Source: Lucinisca nassula (Eukaryota > Mollusca > Bivalvia > Lucinida > Lucinidae). From it: a DNA stretch of 64,000 bases. The stretch covers positions 1 through 64,000 of the forward strand of contig CAUZLF010000266.1 in assembly GCA_963580285.1 (NCBI GenBank). Reading direction: 5' to 3'. The position numbers were made by a program, and so were the translations under genes. The notes beneath the pieces are model-generated. The model was not told the DNA's origin. It ran no database searches and saw only the letters and a list, made by a program, of their open reading frames with translations. Below, in pieces: positions 11,262 to 22,400 of this stretch (positions within the stretch are counted from its first letter, which is position 1; the number at the start of each line of letters is the position of its first letter).

Positions 11262-11837
11262 TTGGTACCTGATGCTCTGTCTCTGGTTGGGCCCATCGGA
11301 GTCTAACTGTTGGTTTTCTTTTGCTCCAGCATTTGAGTGGTTTCTTGCTGTCGAGTCCTCATCGTTGTTTGGAATTCATCTCTGTGGTTGTTTGATTTTT
11401 GTGTTCACGGAGATGTGGCACTGATGAGTTAGGAGGCCTTCATGCGGACTGAACAGATTATTTGTCTTAATCGCGACGGAAGTAAGGGCGAGGATTGTGG
11501 CCACGTAAAATCGATTAAAGCCCCCCCACCCCCCCACACACACACACATCCCCCCCCCGCCCCCAGTGGAATTCGTTTCCGCTGACCGTTCCAAGGCGGT
11601 TCTTCTGTCGCAGTTTATTTTTGTCATGGTTTGTCTTTGGGTGTTTGTGTCGCTTATATTATTTTATTTTGGATAGCCTATTTGCAATTTTGTGGAAAAG
11701 TAACTGTCCTTTTGGCTTTCCGCTATTGATGTTTTCATTAGGGTCTGTTGTTTCATGTTTGTGTTTCTTTCCCTTTGGTGTCTCTGATGGGAGCTGTGGG
11801 TTAATTGTATTGATTCCTGACCATTGCCTTCTATTTG
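11262..11837 (+). mobile_element. Terminal repeat of the RT element, right arm
   Basis: Runs from GGTACCTGATGCTCTGTCTC through GTGTTCACGGAGATG, GTGGCCACGTAAAATCG and a C-rich tract (11521-11571) into the 3' segment (about 11580-11837). It is the inverse of 9164-9710. The 3' segment belongs to the same subtype as the self-insertion at 10288 (TGTCGC, TTTTTGTYATGG, TTGTCTTTGGGTG). Ends near CCATTGCCTTCTATTT. Confidence 0.65.
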
Positions 11838-11839
11838 AC

Positions 11840-14058
11840 AATGTAAGAGGAAATTATGATGCGCAGATTTCAACCGCACTACGGAATATAGCTATTAAGG
11901 CGTAACTATACCAAATTTAGTGACACAGAGGGCTTTCTGATATTTAATCTTCATCAGTGTCTCTCAACCCCAAAGTTCTGAAACCGAAACGGATGATGGA
12001 CAAGACCCGGAAAACACAGCACATCCCCCTCCGAGCACACACCGACCGACGTAGCCTATAAGACAGGTCAACTGGAGGCATCAGGCAAGAGACGCCTACC
12101 CGCGGACTTATAGGCGTCCCCCACTGCGCCAACGTCAGCACACTCCACAGAAGTCCCGGGCATCAGGAAGGAGTTGTCCAAAGTAGCGAGACTTGCAATA
12201 TTTAAAATATAACAAAAAGTATAAACCAAATCCGCTAAGATACATGTCTCACGTGTCTATAATAGAAATGCATTTCATTTAATTGGTGCTATTACCATCT
12301 GATCGCCCTCTGTTCCTGATGCTGTTCGTGTATCTTATTTATTATTATTATGGCCATGAGCGGAGCGGCCGCCGAATATTTCCGTAAGAATAGAATAGAA
12401 TATTTCAACAGAGTTATCATTGCTTCTGTTGATTTTATAACAACTAACATTATTTACGGACATTACATTTACATGAATATTAGGTTTAAAGGAAAAACAA
12501 CATACTAAGAAAAATGAGAAATAAGCCGAAAAACAGGTCCGTTTCCCCCTAGTTGCCCCCCCCCCCCACCCCCCCCCCCCGCCCGTGGTCGTTTCGTTCC
12601 CCTGGTCGTTTCGCCCACTTTCCAAGGTAAAACTTATTTCCACTGTAGATTTTTTTTCCATTTTTGACAGGACAGAGTTGAGAAGATACAAATATTTAAG
12701 TAGCATCATCGCCGTGTCACGTAGGCCTAAGGATAACTTATCCTTAGTTACCGGTCGGCACCGTGCCTTAAAAATGGGCACTCGGAGAGCTGTGACTAGG
12801 ACTTGTTACACTAAAATTATTGAAGTTGTTTCCTTCAAACAATTTTCATCTTTTAAAAAAATCACGTTATATTGCATAGACATGTTAACGTAAGGAAGTG
12901 TTTCGACAATAACATTTAAGTTCAAGGAAAAATCGTCAATTTCTCGTCTGTTGCTGGATTAACTGTTTTATTCAATTTTGGGGTTTGCGGGAGTGTTCGT
13001 TTTTTTTTTTTGTTTTTTTTTTTTTTTTCCCTTTCTTATTTACGTTCAAAGACGAAGGTACCGTTACAACCGCCTCAATATGGCAGGTAACGAACACACA
13101 CAAACAATTAGCAATATAAAGCTTCAAGAGTACTGAAAAAGAATGTAATAACAAAAACAGAGTATTATAAACGAAAAAAAAAAAAAAACAATAAGGAAAG
13201 CACCAACATAAATCAATACTGGTAATAAATAAATAATCAAGAAAGTCTAGCGTCATGGGTAATTTGTGTGATCAGAAATCATTAAATGCCTAAAACGCTT
13301 TACAATGAACAAAACTAACTATAAATAAATAAATTTATATGTGAAAAATGTTTCCTCAACATTAATCGTTGCCCGTCATCACTGTTAACGAAGCAACCGA
13401 CCAATATAAAACAAAACTGATTAAGGTGCTAAAGAGATCATTAAGGATGTTTAACTTTACAAAGAGCAAGTGTTTTCGCACCTCATCATTAATCGCATTA
13501 ACTGCGTGATTGAGTCAATTGAGTCATAGATCAAACCAAATAAACAATGTGATTGGTGGTAATATATACTTATCATGACGCGGACGCCTGATTACACTCT
13601 TCTGGAGTCCATGTCTGTTGATCTGAACATTGATATTTGCCATTTTGTCTATGGGTTAATGATTTTGGATTAACGCTTTGGTACTACGACCTAAACTACT
13701 TATCATCAATCCTAATTGCTAGATCAGAGCGAGCGAGGGGAGGTAACTACCTGAGTATCCCACTACTTGTTAGTCTAGACTGTTTCCCTCACCCTATTGC
13801 TCTCTAGCTTTTTTTTAATAGAACCTAGGCATCCAGTTAACTTGTTAGTCAACCCTCACTAGACGGGGTTTTTGATACACCATTTTGAAGATGTGTTCAG
13901 CATCACAAAACATTACAGAACCAGTCAATTTGTTGACATAGACATGCGCAATAGAATGTAAACTTTAAGCGCCAGATTCAATGACAGAAAAACTGCATTA
14001 GTTTTGATAAATATGCTGGTTGTTACTTTGAGCTGATCGCTTGATTATCTCTAAAAAA
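11840..14058. other. Upstream intergenic region; no gene recognised
   Basis: No convincing ORF. It contains a poly-C tract (about 12549-12583), A/T runs (13000-13030, 13168-13188) and a GAGCGAGCGAGGGGAGG stretch (about 13726). The last few hundred bases should hold the SMC2 promoter and 5' UTR, but no TATA box or initiator can be assigned with confidence. Confidence 0.5.
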
Positions 14059-14226
14059 ATGTATATCAAATCTATGGTCATTGATGGTTTCAAATCCTAT
14101 GCCCAAAGAACAGAGGTTAATGGATTTGACCCGCTGTTTAATGCCATCACTGGCTTGAATGGGAGCGGAAAATCAAATATTTTGGATTCAATTTGCTTCT
14201 TATTGGGTATAACTAATCTTTCTCAT
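14059..14226 (+). CDS. SMC2: SMC2 exon 1 (residues 1-56), start codon and Walker A
   Basis: Encodes [20 protein letters not shown] and continues through the P-loop GLNGSGKSN (residues 32-40), which binds ATP, to [10 protein letters not shown]. The start is ATG 14059-14061: it aligns with the universally conserved SMC2 N terminus, and the seven-residue upstream extension of the frame has no counterpart. The exon ends at CAT followed by the strong donor GTAAGT at 14227. 168 nt, phase 0. Open reading beyond 14226 is intron read-through. Confidence 0.97.
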
Positions 14227-14859
14227 GTAAGTGTAACTAATATTTTATTGTTTATACCTCGCAATCGCGATAAGCTGAAAGCTAAACTTTTATTTGATGA
14301 CCTTAAGTGGAGTTGGAAACGAAATGCGTTTATAAATTCGGACAGCATTAGTTTTCGGACACCTCTTCTTTGTGTTGTTGTTTATTTGAAATGCTTTGTA
14401 GATAAACAACAACAACACATTCGGCATTATTGTCCTACGTCATATACGGTCAGTTTTAGAATACATTGGTTCTACTTCCGCTTAGCAATGCCTTACCTGG
14501 TGAATGCCCGTCCATAGCGACAATTAGAAATGAAAATCACTACCTTAACCTCCCTACTGTCAAATGGCCAATTTATTGGGGAACCATTTGCGTAACGACA
14601 TCGTTTCTAAGCGACAATATATCAGAATCAGAATTGTTACTGGTGACACGTCAAAAGACTTTGCATACACCAGGACCTGTGATGTGGGAAGTTAGTCCCT
14701 AGCTCTAACCAAAGAGGTAAATTTAGCTACACAATCATCAGCACCTTCAGATGTCGAAATAATCGAATCGGGAAGGGGCATTCCAATCTCTAATGGTTCT
14801 GGGGAAGAATGACTCTTTATAAATGTCAGTTCTTACAGTAAGGGTCTGAAACGCCAACA

Positions 14860-15259
14860 AATGGTGATTTCTACAGTGTCTAGCTGGGGAACAAGGTCAT
14901 CTGTCGGAATGCTGGCAGCACCCTTTAGACCTTTGTATAATAAGATTAGCCTACTGTCTTTTCTCCTTTTCTTGAGAGACTCCCATTTTAATTTTCCAAG
15001 TTTTCCAGTCATGCTCCCAGTTTCAAAGCAGTAATTGCCTGTTACAAATCTAGCAGCTCTATTCTTAACTTTCTTCGTTAAGGACCACTCCACTGGGGTC
15101 CCAGATACAACTACCATATTCCAAGATTGGGCGAACAAGACCTTTATATGCTGCCTCTTTAACATCCCCGGGGCACTGATGAAGATTTCGCCTCAGGAAA
15201 CCAAGCGTTCTATTTGGTTTCCTGAGGCGAAATATGCCTGTGTCTCGAGTTATCGTCAT
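14860..15259 (-). pseudogene. LINE (jockey/CR1-like) C-terminal fragment
   Basis: Minus strand: TLGFLRRNLHQCPGDVKEAA, YKGLVRPILEYGSCIWDP, then after a frameshift near 15065-15090 VKNRAARFVTGNY and KLKWESLKKRRKDSRLILLY. These are hallmarks of the region after the RT domain in jockey/CR1-like LINEs. The 5' truncation is marked by an inverted repeat (15185-15204 with 15214-15233), where the LINE sequence snaps back on itself. It lies in SMC2 intron 1 in antisense orientation. Confidence 0.75.
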
Positions 15260-15699
15260 CTCTCATGTTATCGTCATCATGCATTTTCTGGTATCTATGA
15301 CTAAGAAGCCTCTAAATAGTGTTCCAGCAGTGATTGTAGGTAACTGGTCAACTCGTACCTAAGTCAACTCGTACCGGAGTCAACTCGTACCTGTTTTTGG
15401 TCAACTCGTACCCGTTCTTTGGTCAACTCGTACCCCCTAGTCAACTCGTACCTATTTTGGTCAACTCGTACCCCAGGGGTAGGTGGGGTACTCTATTTTT
15501 TGGCCGAACAATAGTTGAAATGGGTTATAACTTGTCCCGAGACATGTCTTGAGTTCACCGGAGGCCAGAAAGAAGTACTTTGGGTCCTTTTATTGTAACA
15601 TGGATTTCACAGCTCGGGGATTTGCGATCACGCGCCATCAACCTGCAATAGTTATTATTATTTTTATTCTCATTATTATTATTACTATTTTATTAGTAT

Positions 15700-16232
15700 T
15701 ATTCACTTTAAACCCATTCTGTCCCTGAAACCCACAAAGGGGTACCTTGTCAAACACTGCAGGCCAAGATCCGACGCCGCAGAACGCGGGGATATGCGAT
15801 GGCGCGCCAACAACCTGTTCTAGTTATTATAATTATTATTATTATTATTTTATTACTGTTCACTTTTAACCCATTCAGTATCAGAAACCCACAAAGGGGT
15901 GCCTTGTCAAACACTTTAGGCCCAGATCAGACGCTGCAGAACGCGGCGTCGTATGATGAGGGCCTACGCTGTTTGAAAAAGTTTAGCCACTTCCCGAATA
16001 AATTGTGAAGAAAACACAACCTGACACCCCTAAATTTCGAAATATATAAGATGGCAAATTTCATTTGGGTAGTCAAACACTGAATGCCCAGATCAGACGC
16101 CGCAGAATGCGGCGTCGTCTGATCAGGGCGGACGCTGTTTGAAAAAGTACAGCCACTTCCCGAATAAATTTTGAAGAAAACACAACCTGACACCCCTAAA
16201 TTTCGAAATATATAAGATGGAAGATTCCATTT
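15700..16232. repeat. Multiple fragments of the GGTACAAAAAGGG MITE inside the foldback element
   Basis: Three partial copies (about 15705-15790, 15868-16065, 16070-16232) share CAAACACTGNAGGCCNAGATC, the palindrome around GACGCCGCAGAAYGCGGCGTC and ACACCCCTAAATTTCGAAAT. They match the complete MITEs at 29886, 44981 and 49895. Two copies in tandem share their downstream half, suggesting local duplication. ATT-rich microsatellites lie at about 15645-15700 and 15826-15855. Confidence 0.65.
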
Positions 16233-16430
16233 GTGTTAATTTAATTAACACTTTAATTAATCGTGTACCGATTAATGTGGGTGTAAAAAAACGATTATCG
16301 GTACTAGTTTAATCTAATCGTCCTTCATTAAAGACTGTTTTTAATTGCTTTAATTATGCCGGCGAGCGGCTGTTTTTGTTCTGACAAAACTTAAAACTAA
16401 ATCCCAGTTTTACTATTTATATATAAAAGT

Positions 16431-16497
16431 GGTGTCTTTTATGGGTGGAGTAAGTTAATTGTATCAATTCCTGATCTTTGTTTTACTTCTACTTTAA
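16431..16497 (+). mobile_element. Short 5'-truncated 3'-end copy of the RT element
   Basis: Only the last 67 bp of the segment are present, from GGTGTCTTTTATGGGTGG to TTTTACTTCTACTTT. It lies within the foldback element and is therefore younger than that insertion, unless it was captured. Confidence 0.6.
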
Positions 16498-17439
16498 GAG
16501 GGACAATTCATATAGGCTTGCATTCGTGATGATTGTTTTTATTTAGGAATATGCAACATTTATGTTAGCCAACATTTATGTTTTGAGCATATATGAGAAC
16601 AAATTATAATTGTATAACTACATTTTATTTGCAACTGAGCATGAAATGTAAGTTCTACAATTATATTTTTCTCGTTATTTTCATTTACATATTTACATAT
16701 GAAGTTCGTCTTATGTTGAGCACGGTGTTATGTACCAATCACATCCCTCTGGAGCATAGATTGTTGGCACTCGTTAGAGCTGCCCCACAGGGATAGTTCT
16801 AACAAGCACCCATAAATTATGTCTGGCTAAAGGGAAATGGGGGTCATACACATGAAAGGCGCCATTTTGGCGCACATACGTAATGGCGTCATGCACACAC
16901 TATGTATCGTCTTCATCGTCGGGAAAGGATCAGGAGTCTGCATAGACCATAAAGTTGACCTGTATATATGTGTACTTAAGCCAAACTTACCCCAAAACAA
17001 ATTTTATTTTTACTAAGGTACGAGTTGACTTAGGTACGAGTTGACTAAGGTACGAGTTGACCAAATTCGGGTACGAGTTGACTAAGGTACGAGTTGACTT
17101 AGGTACGAGTTGACCAGAAACCTGATTGTAAATCAAGAATCATTCACCTTGAGGAAGAAGGTGACGATAAAATGCGAAAAAACAACAACATGTTATTGTT
17201 CCATTTTCTTCCAATTTATAGATGGATCAAATGTTTTCACACGTGACCTTGTTTACATTTCACTGCGCATGCGCCAATTGCCTCCCCTGTCGAGGTACTC
17301 TTTTATCTGGTTGGCAAAACATGACTGTTGCCATATAGTGTCAATTAGAATTTCGAATATTTGTCGTGTGATTAAACTCATTTCTTTTCCAAAAAATTTA
17401 ACTGATCCTTATCAGTTTGTGTTTTTGAAGCAATAAATG

Positions 17440-18260
17440 ATATAGAACCAGTCTCTTCTGACATTTTATGGCACATTTTTGATGCCTAAAAAGCAGACAT
17501 GTTAAGTCTCCCGAAAATCGCGGGAGACTCCCGAAAAAATAGCTGTTCTCACGCCTCACGAAATTCAGGATAAAACTCCCGGAAAAAAATGAAAATACCG
17601 TTTTGGGGCAAATTTTTGAGAAGCTGCGCTTGTATTTTCGTGTGTCCAAACCAGCGGAAAAATCCCGAGTTAATCCGTGAGTAAAACTGATAATAATTAA
17701 TGGTTTGTCCAGTATTATTGGGGAATAAAACACGGTTCCACACCTGCAGATGAAAACAGTCGTTTCTTGAAGTGATTGCAAAAATGAAAGTAAATCATAA
17801 CGGTTAATTTCCTTCAACCAACGGACCATGTTAATTTACGGAATCGTGTTATAAATGCCGACCGTATTTGTCATGGACCAGTCTATTCTATTATTACACT
17901 GTAAACACAAGCCTACGGTGCTCTCGATAAGCCTACAATCTTCTGCGTGACAAGGTGTGAAAATAAGATTAAGTTATGGCTCTAATTTGCATTTATCCCC
18001 CAATCATAAAATTTAATCCACAATCAGTGTGAAAATGATGTAATCGCTCCTAAGATGTATAGCAACATGCTTGGCGGGAAAAGTCGAACGCTTTAATGTG
18101 TTTAAACACATCTGTATGCTATTGTTGGTGATTGACACGGAGCTTCCCGGGATAAGTCGGGAATTGTGGCAGGCACGTTCCAAATCAAGCTCTTACCGGT
18201 TGCAAACATTTTTTATGAAAGAAATACGCCCCATTAAAATAAAACTATTTTAACGTTAAA
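17440..18260 (-). repeat. Dispersed sequence shared (inverted) with the interior of the element at 38564-40232
   Basis: The segment around ATGATGTAATCGCTCCTAAG, AAAAGTCGAACGC and GATTGACACGGAGCTTCCCG is an inverted, diverged match to 39510-39740. A hairpin around GTCTCCCGAAAATCGCGGGAGAC is at about 17506-17530. No termini could be identified. The region 18260-18790 shows only a short remnant (CCTTTGGAAGCAAGGAATAC at about 18730) that also occurs twice in the LINE region near 8.4-8.7 kb. Confidence 0.45.
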
Positions 18261-19434
18261 CACGTGCGGGCTTGCTGGGGTGGGATGACGTCATTTTCCG
18301 AGCGCGTGCAGAAAAACGGTAGCTGCTGTTTGTGGACGGTGGATTTCATGGCGATTTTGGTGGTGGTGATCATTGATGTTCGCCTTGGACTTGCTTGTTG
18401 AGCGGGTGTGAAAGTTGTGGGTGGAGGGGTCCTTGTCTTGTGGCTGGATCATTAAATTATTAACTAATCTGCATTCTTTATTCTCTTTTCTCGCTAACCT
18501 GATACTTCTGATCTTTTGAGTATATCGGCTGCAGCTTGTGTTAATCATGCGTGTCAAGTTTATATAACTATCAGTATCTTTAATTGCTAATTGGACAAGC
18601 TGTTATGACATGTCTGCAATTAATTTGAACTTAAAAAAGTACCGTTATTGACCGTGACAACTGCAGTATTATTTTCTGTATTTCCGCACTTAATAGTCAG
18701 AGGGGAATAAATAAGCTCTGAAGTTAGAGCCTTTGGAAGCAAGGAATACACCAAATAAACGAAAATAGCAGATAGTTGTTGTGCTTGAGATTTGATCAAA
18801 ACCTTGGATTATTATACCCGCTTTTAGCGAAGAATAATCGGGTATATTGTTTTCATGTCAGAGTCGAGTGTCTGTCAGTCAGTGGGTCTGTATGTATGTA
18901 TGTGTGTGTACGTACGGTCGTCACGTTTCTATGGAATGGATCTCCTGTGAAACTGGTTAAGGTCCACTTTTCAAACTTTGCCTGTGGATAGTACATGGGA
19001 TGTAGATGGCGCTGGGCTACTTTTGGCGTGACCTTGGCCTCAACATGACCCCAGGCTCAAAGGTCAAAAAGTATGACTTTGCCATATCTCCTAAACTATT
19101 TGAGTTACACTTTTGAAACTTTGCTTATTGGATGGCCATTGGAATACAGAATGAATTGGGCTACTTTTGGCATAACCTTGACCTCAACATGACCCCAAGA
19201 TCAAAGGTCAAAAGTATTACTTTGCCATAACTTCTAAACTGTCGGAGTTACACTTCTAAAACTTTGGTTATTGGATGGCCGTTTGAATGCAGAAAAATTG
19301 GAATACTATTGGTGGACCTCAACATAACCCCAAGGTCAAAGGTCAAAAAGTATGACTTTGGCATATCTTCTAAACTATAGGAGTTACACTTCTGAAACTT
19401 TGTTTGTCAGCTAGAATGTTCTTTGCAACTTTTT

Positions 19435-22400
19435 AGCTCACCTGTCACGTAGTGACAAGGTGAGCTTTTGTGATCACTTTTTGTCCGTCGTGTGTGCGTC
19501 CGTGCGTGCATCCGTCCGTGCGTGCGTGCGTCCATAAACAATTTCAAATAAGTATATCTCTAATACCCCATGGTCAATCTTGATCAAATTTCATGAGAAG
19601 CATCACCAGGTAGGGGGAAAGGCTGCATAAGGTTTTTGGGCTGATCAGATTGGAATTCTGGTTGCTATGGCAAATTATAGCTCCCATAGACTTACAATGG
19701 GAAAAAATTAAAATATCTTCTTCTCTGAAACCACAGGGCCCAGAGCTTAGATATTTAGCATGTAGCAACGGCCAGTGGTCACCTACATAATTCCTGCCAA
19801 TCATGCCCCTGGGGTCCACATTGGCCACGCCCCGGGGCCCCTTCGCTCCCATAGACTCACAATGGAACAAAAAGCTTCAAAAATCTTCTTCTCGGCAACC
19901 ACAGGACCCAGAGCTTAGATATTTAGCATATAGCAAGGGCAAGTGGTCACCTACATAATTACTGCCAATCATGCCCCTGGGTTCCAAACATGCCACACCC
20001 CGGGGCCCCTTAGCTCCCATAGACTCATAATGGAAAAAAAGCTTCAAAAATCTTCTTCTCTGAAACCACAGGGCCCAGAGCTAAGATATTTAGCATGTAG
20101 CAACGGCCAGTGGCCACTTACATAAGTCCTGCCAATCATGCCCCTGGGTTCCAAATGGGCGACACCCTGGGACCCCTTCACTCCTATAGACTCATAAAAA
20201 AGCTTCAAAAATCTTCTTCTCGGAAACCACAGGGCCCAGAGCTTAGATATTTAGCATGTAGCAACGGCAAGTGGTTACCTACATAATTCCTGCCAATCAT
20301 GCCCCTGGGGTCCAAATGGGCCACGCCCGGGGCCCTTTAGCTCCTGTAGACTCATAATGGAAAAAAGCTTCAAAAATATACTTCTCTGAAACCACAGGGC
20401 CCAGAGCTGAGATATATGGCATGTAGCAAGGGCAAGTGGTCACCTACATAAATCCTGCCAATCATGCCCCTAGGTTACAAATGGGCCACGCCCTGGGACC
20501 CCTTCGCTCCTATAGACTCATAATGGAACAAAAAGCTTCAAAAATCTTCTTCTCGGAAACCACAGAGCTTAGATATTTAGCATATAGCAACGGCAAGTGG
20601 TCACCTACATAATTCCTGCCAATCATGCCCCTGGGGTCCAAACGGGCCACGCCCCAGGGCCCTTTAGCTCCTGTAGACTCATAATGGAAAAAAGCTTCAA
20701 AAATATTCTTCTCTGAAACCACAGGGCCCAGAGCTGAGATATTTGGCATGTAGCAAGGGCAAGTGGTCACCTACATAAATCCTGCCAATCATGCCCCTAG
20801 GTTCCAAATGGGCCACGCCCCGGAACCCCTTAGCTCCCATACACTCATAATGGAAAAAAAGCTTCAAAAATCTTCTTCTCTGAAACCACAGGGCCCAGAG
20901 TTTAGATATTTAGCATGTAGCAACGCCAATTGGTCACCTACATGATTCCTGCCAATCATGCTCTTGGTTCTAAATGGGCCACGCCCCGGGCCCCTTCACT
21001 CCCATAGACTTATAATGGGAAAAAGCTTCAAAAATCTTCTTCTCTGAAACCGCAGCGCCAAGAGCTTAGATATTTAGCACGTAGCAAAGGCAAGTGGTAA
21101 CCTACATTATTCCTGCCAATCATGCCCCTGGGGTCCAAAAGGGCCACGCCCGGGGGCCAGTAAGCTCCTATAGACTCATAATGGAAAAAAAGCTTCAAAA
21201 ATCTTCTTCTCTGAAGCCACAGGGCCCAGAGCTTCGATATTTAGCATGTAGCAATGGCAAGTGGTCATCTACATAAATCCTGCAAATCATCGCCGTGGGG
21301 TCCAAATGGGCCACCCCCCGGGGCCCCTTAGCTCCCATTGACACAATGGAAAAAAGCTTCAAAAATCTTCTCTGAAACCACAGGGCCAAGAGCTTAGATA
21401 TTTAGCATGTAGCAATGACAAGTGGTCACCTACATAAATCCTGCCAATCATGCCCCTGGGATCAAAATGGGCCACACCCTTGGACCCTCATAGCTCCCAT
21501 AGACTCATAATGGAAAAAAAACTTCAAAATCTTCTTCTCTGAAACCACAGGGCCCAGAGCTTAGATATTTAGCATGTAGCAACGGCAAGTGGTCTCCAAC
21601 ATATTTCCTTCTAATCATGCCCCTGGGTCCAAATGGGCCACGCCCCAGGGCCCCTTAGCTCCCATAGACTCATAATGGAAAAAAGCTTCAAAAATCTTCT
21701 TCTCAGAAACTGTGAAGCACAGAACTTAGATATTTAGTGTCTAGCAACATAAAATAGCCAGCTACATAAATCCTGCTTACCCTGCCCCTGGGGTCAAAAT
21801 TGGCCACGCCCGAGCTCATCACCTCCAATAGACTTATAATGGAAAAAAACTTAAAAAATCTTCTTCTCTGAAACCATAAGGCCCAGAGCTTAGATTTTTA
21901 GCTCACCTGTCACATAGTGACAAGGTGAGCTTTTGTGATCACTTTTTGTCCGTCGTCCGTCGTGCGTGCGTCCATGCATCCGTAAACAATTTCAAATAAG
22001 TATATCTCTAATACCCCATGGCAAATCTTGATCAAATTTCATGTGAAGCATCATCAGGTAGGGGGAAAGGCTGCATATGGTTTTTGGGCTGATCAGATTG
22101 GAATTCTGGTTGCCATGGCAACATATAGCTCCCATATACTTATAATGGGAAAAATTTTAAAAATCTTCTTCTCTGAAACCGCTTTTGTGATCACTTTTTG
22201 TCCGTCATGCGTCTGTAAACAATTTCAAATAAATATATCTCTAATACCCCATTGCAAATCTTGATCAAATTTCATGTGAAGCATCATCAGGTAGGGGGAA
22301 AGGCTGCATATGGTTTTTGGGCTGATCAGATTGGAATTCTGGTTGCCATGGCAACATATAGCTCCCATATACTTATAATGGGAAAAATTTACAATCTTCT

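Larger units (their letters stand above)
15339..17122. mobile_element. Foldback-type DNA transposon, arms of GTCAACTCGTACC repeats, TSD TGATTGTA
   Basis: A 1,784-bp element. The left end is GGTAACTGGTCAACTCG and the right end is the inverse of GGTTTCTGGTCAACTCG. Perfect 8-bp direct repeats TGATTGTA flank it (15331-15338 and 17123-17130). The left arm has seven copies of GTCAACTCGTACC separated by 3-8 bases (15345-15476); the right arm has six inverted copies (about 17015-17117). The interior holds ATT microsatellites and internally duplicated MITE fragments but no transposase. An 8-bp TSD fits hAT-, P- or Merlin-like transposition; arms built of short tandem repeats recall Drosophila Foldback elements. 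Non-autonomous. Confidence 0.8.

Noticed and set aside
12040..12150. Possible tRNA-like SINE head on the minus strand (GGCGCAGTGG, AGGCGTCTCTTGCC)
   Set aside because: No B-box at the expected distance and no second copy in the window.
12585..12893. Overlapping ORFs of 102 and 148 residues on opposite strands
   Set aside because: Low-complexity glycine/proline translation of poly-C and AT-rich sequence; no domain recognised.
13960..13985. E2F/CHR-like promoter element (TTTAAGCGCC, TTCAAT) upstream of SMC2
   Set aside because: Neither half matches its consensus well; too weak to annotate.
15345..15476. CRISPR-like array of GTCAACTCGTACC repeats
   Set aside because: Spacers are only 3-8 bases and similar to each other, the genome is eukaryotic, and an inverted counterpart with an 8-bp target duplication shows it is a transposon arm.
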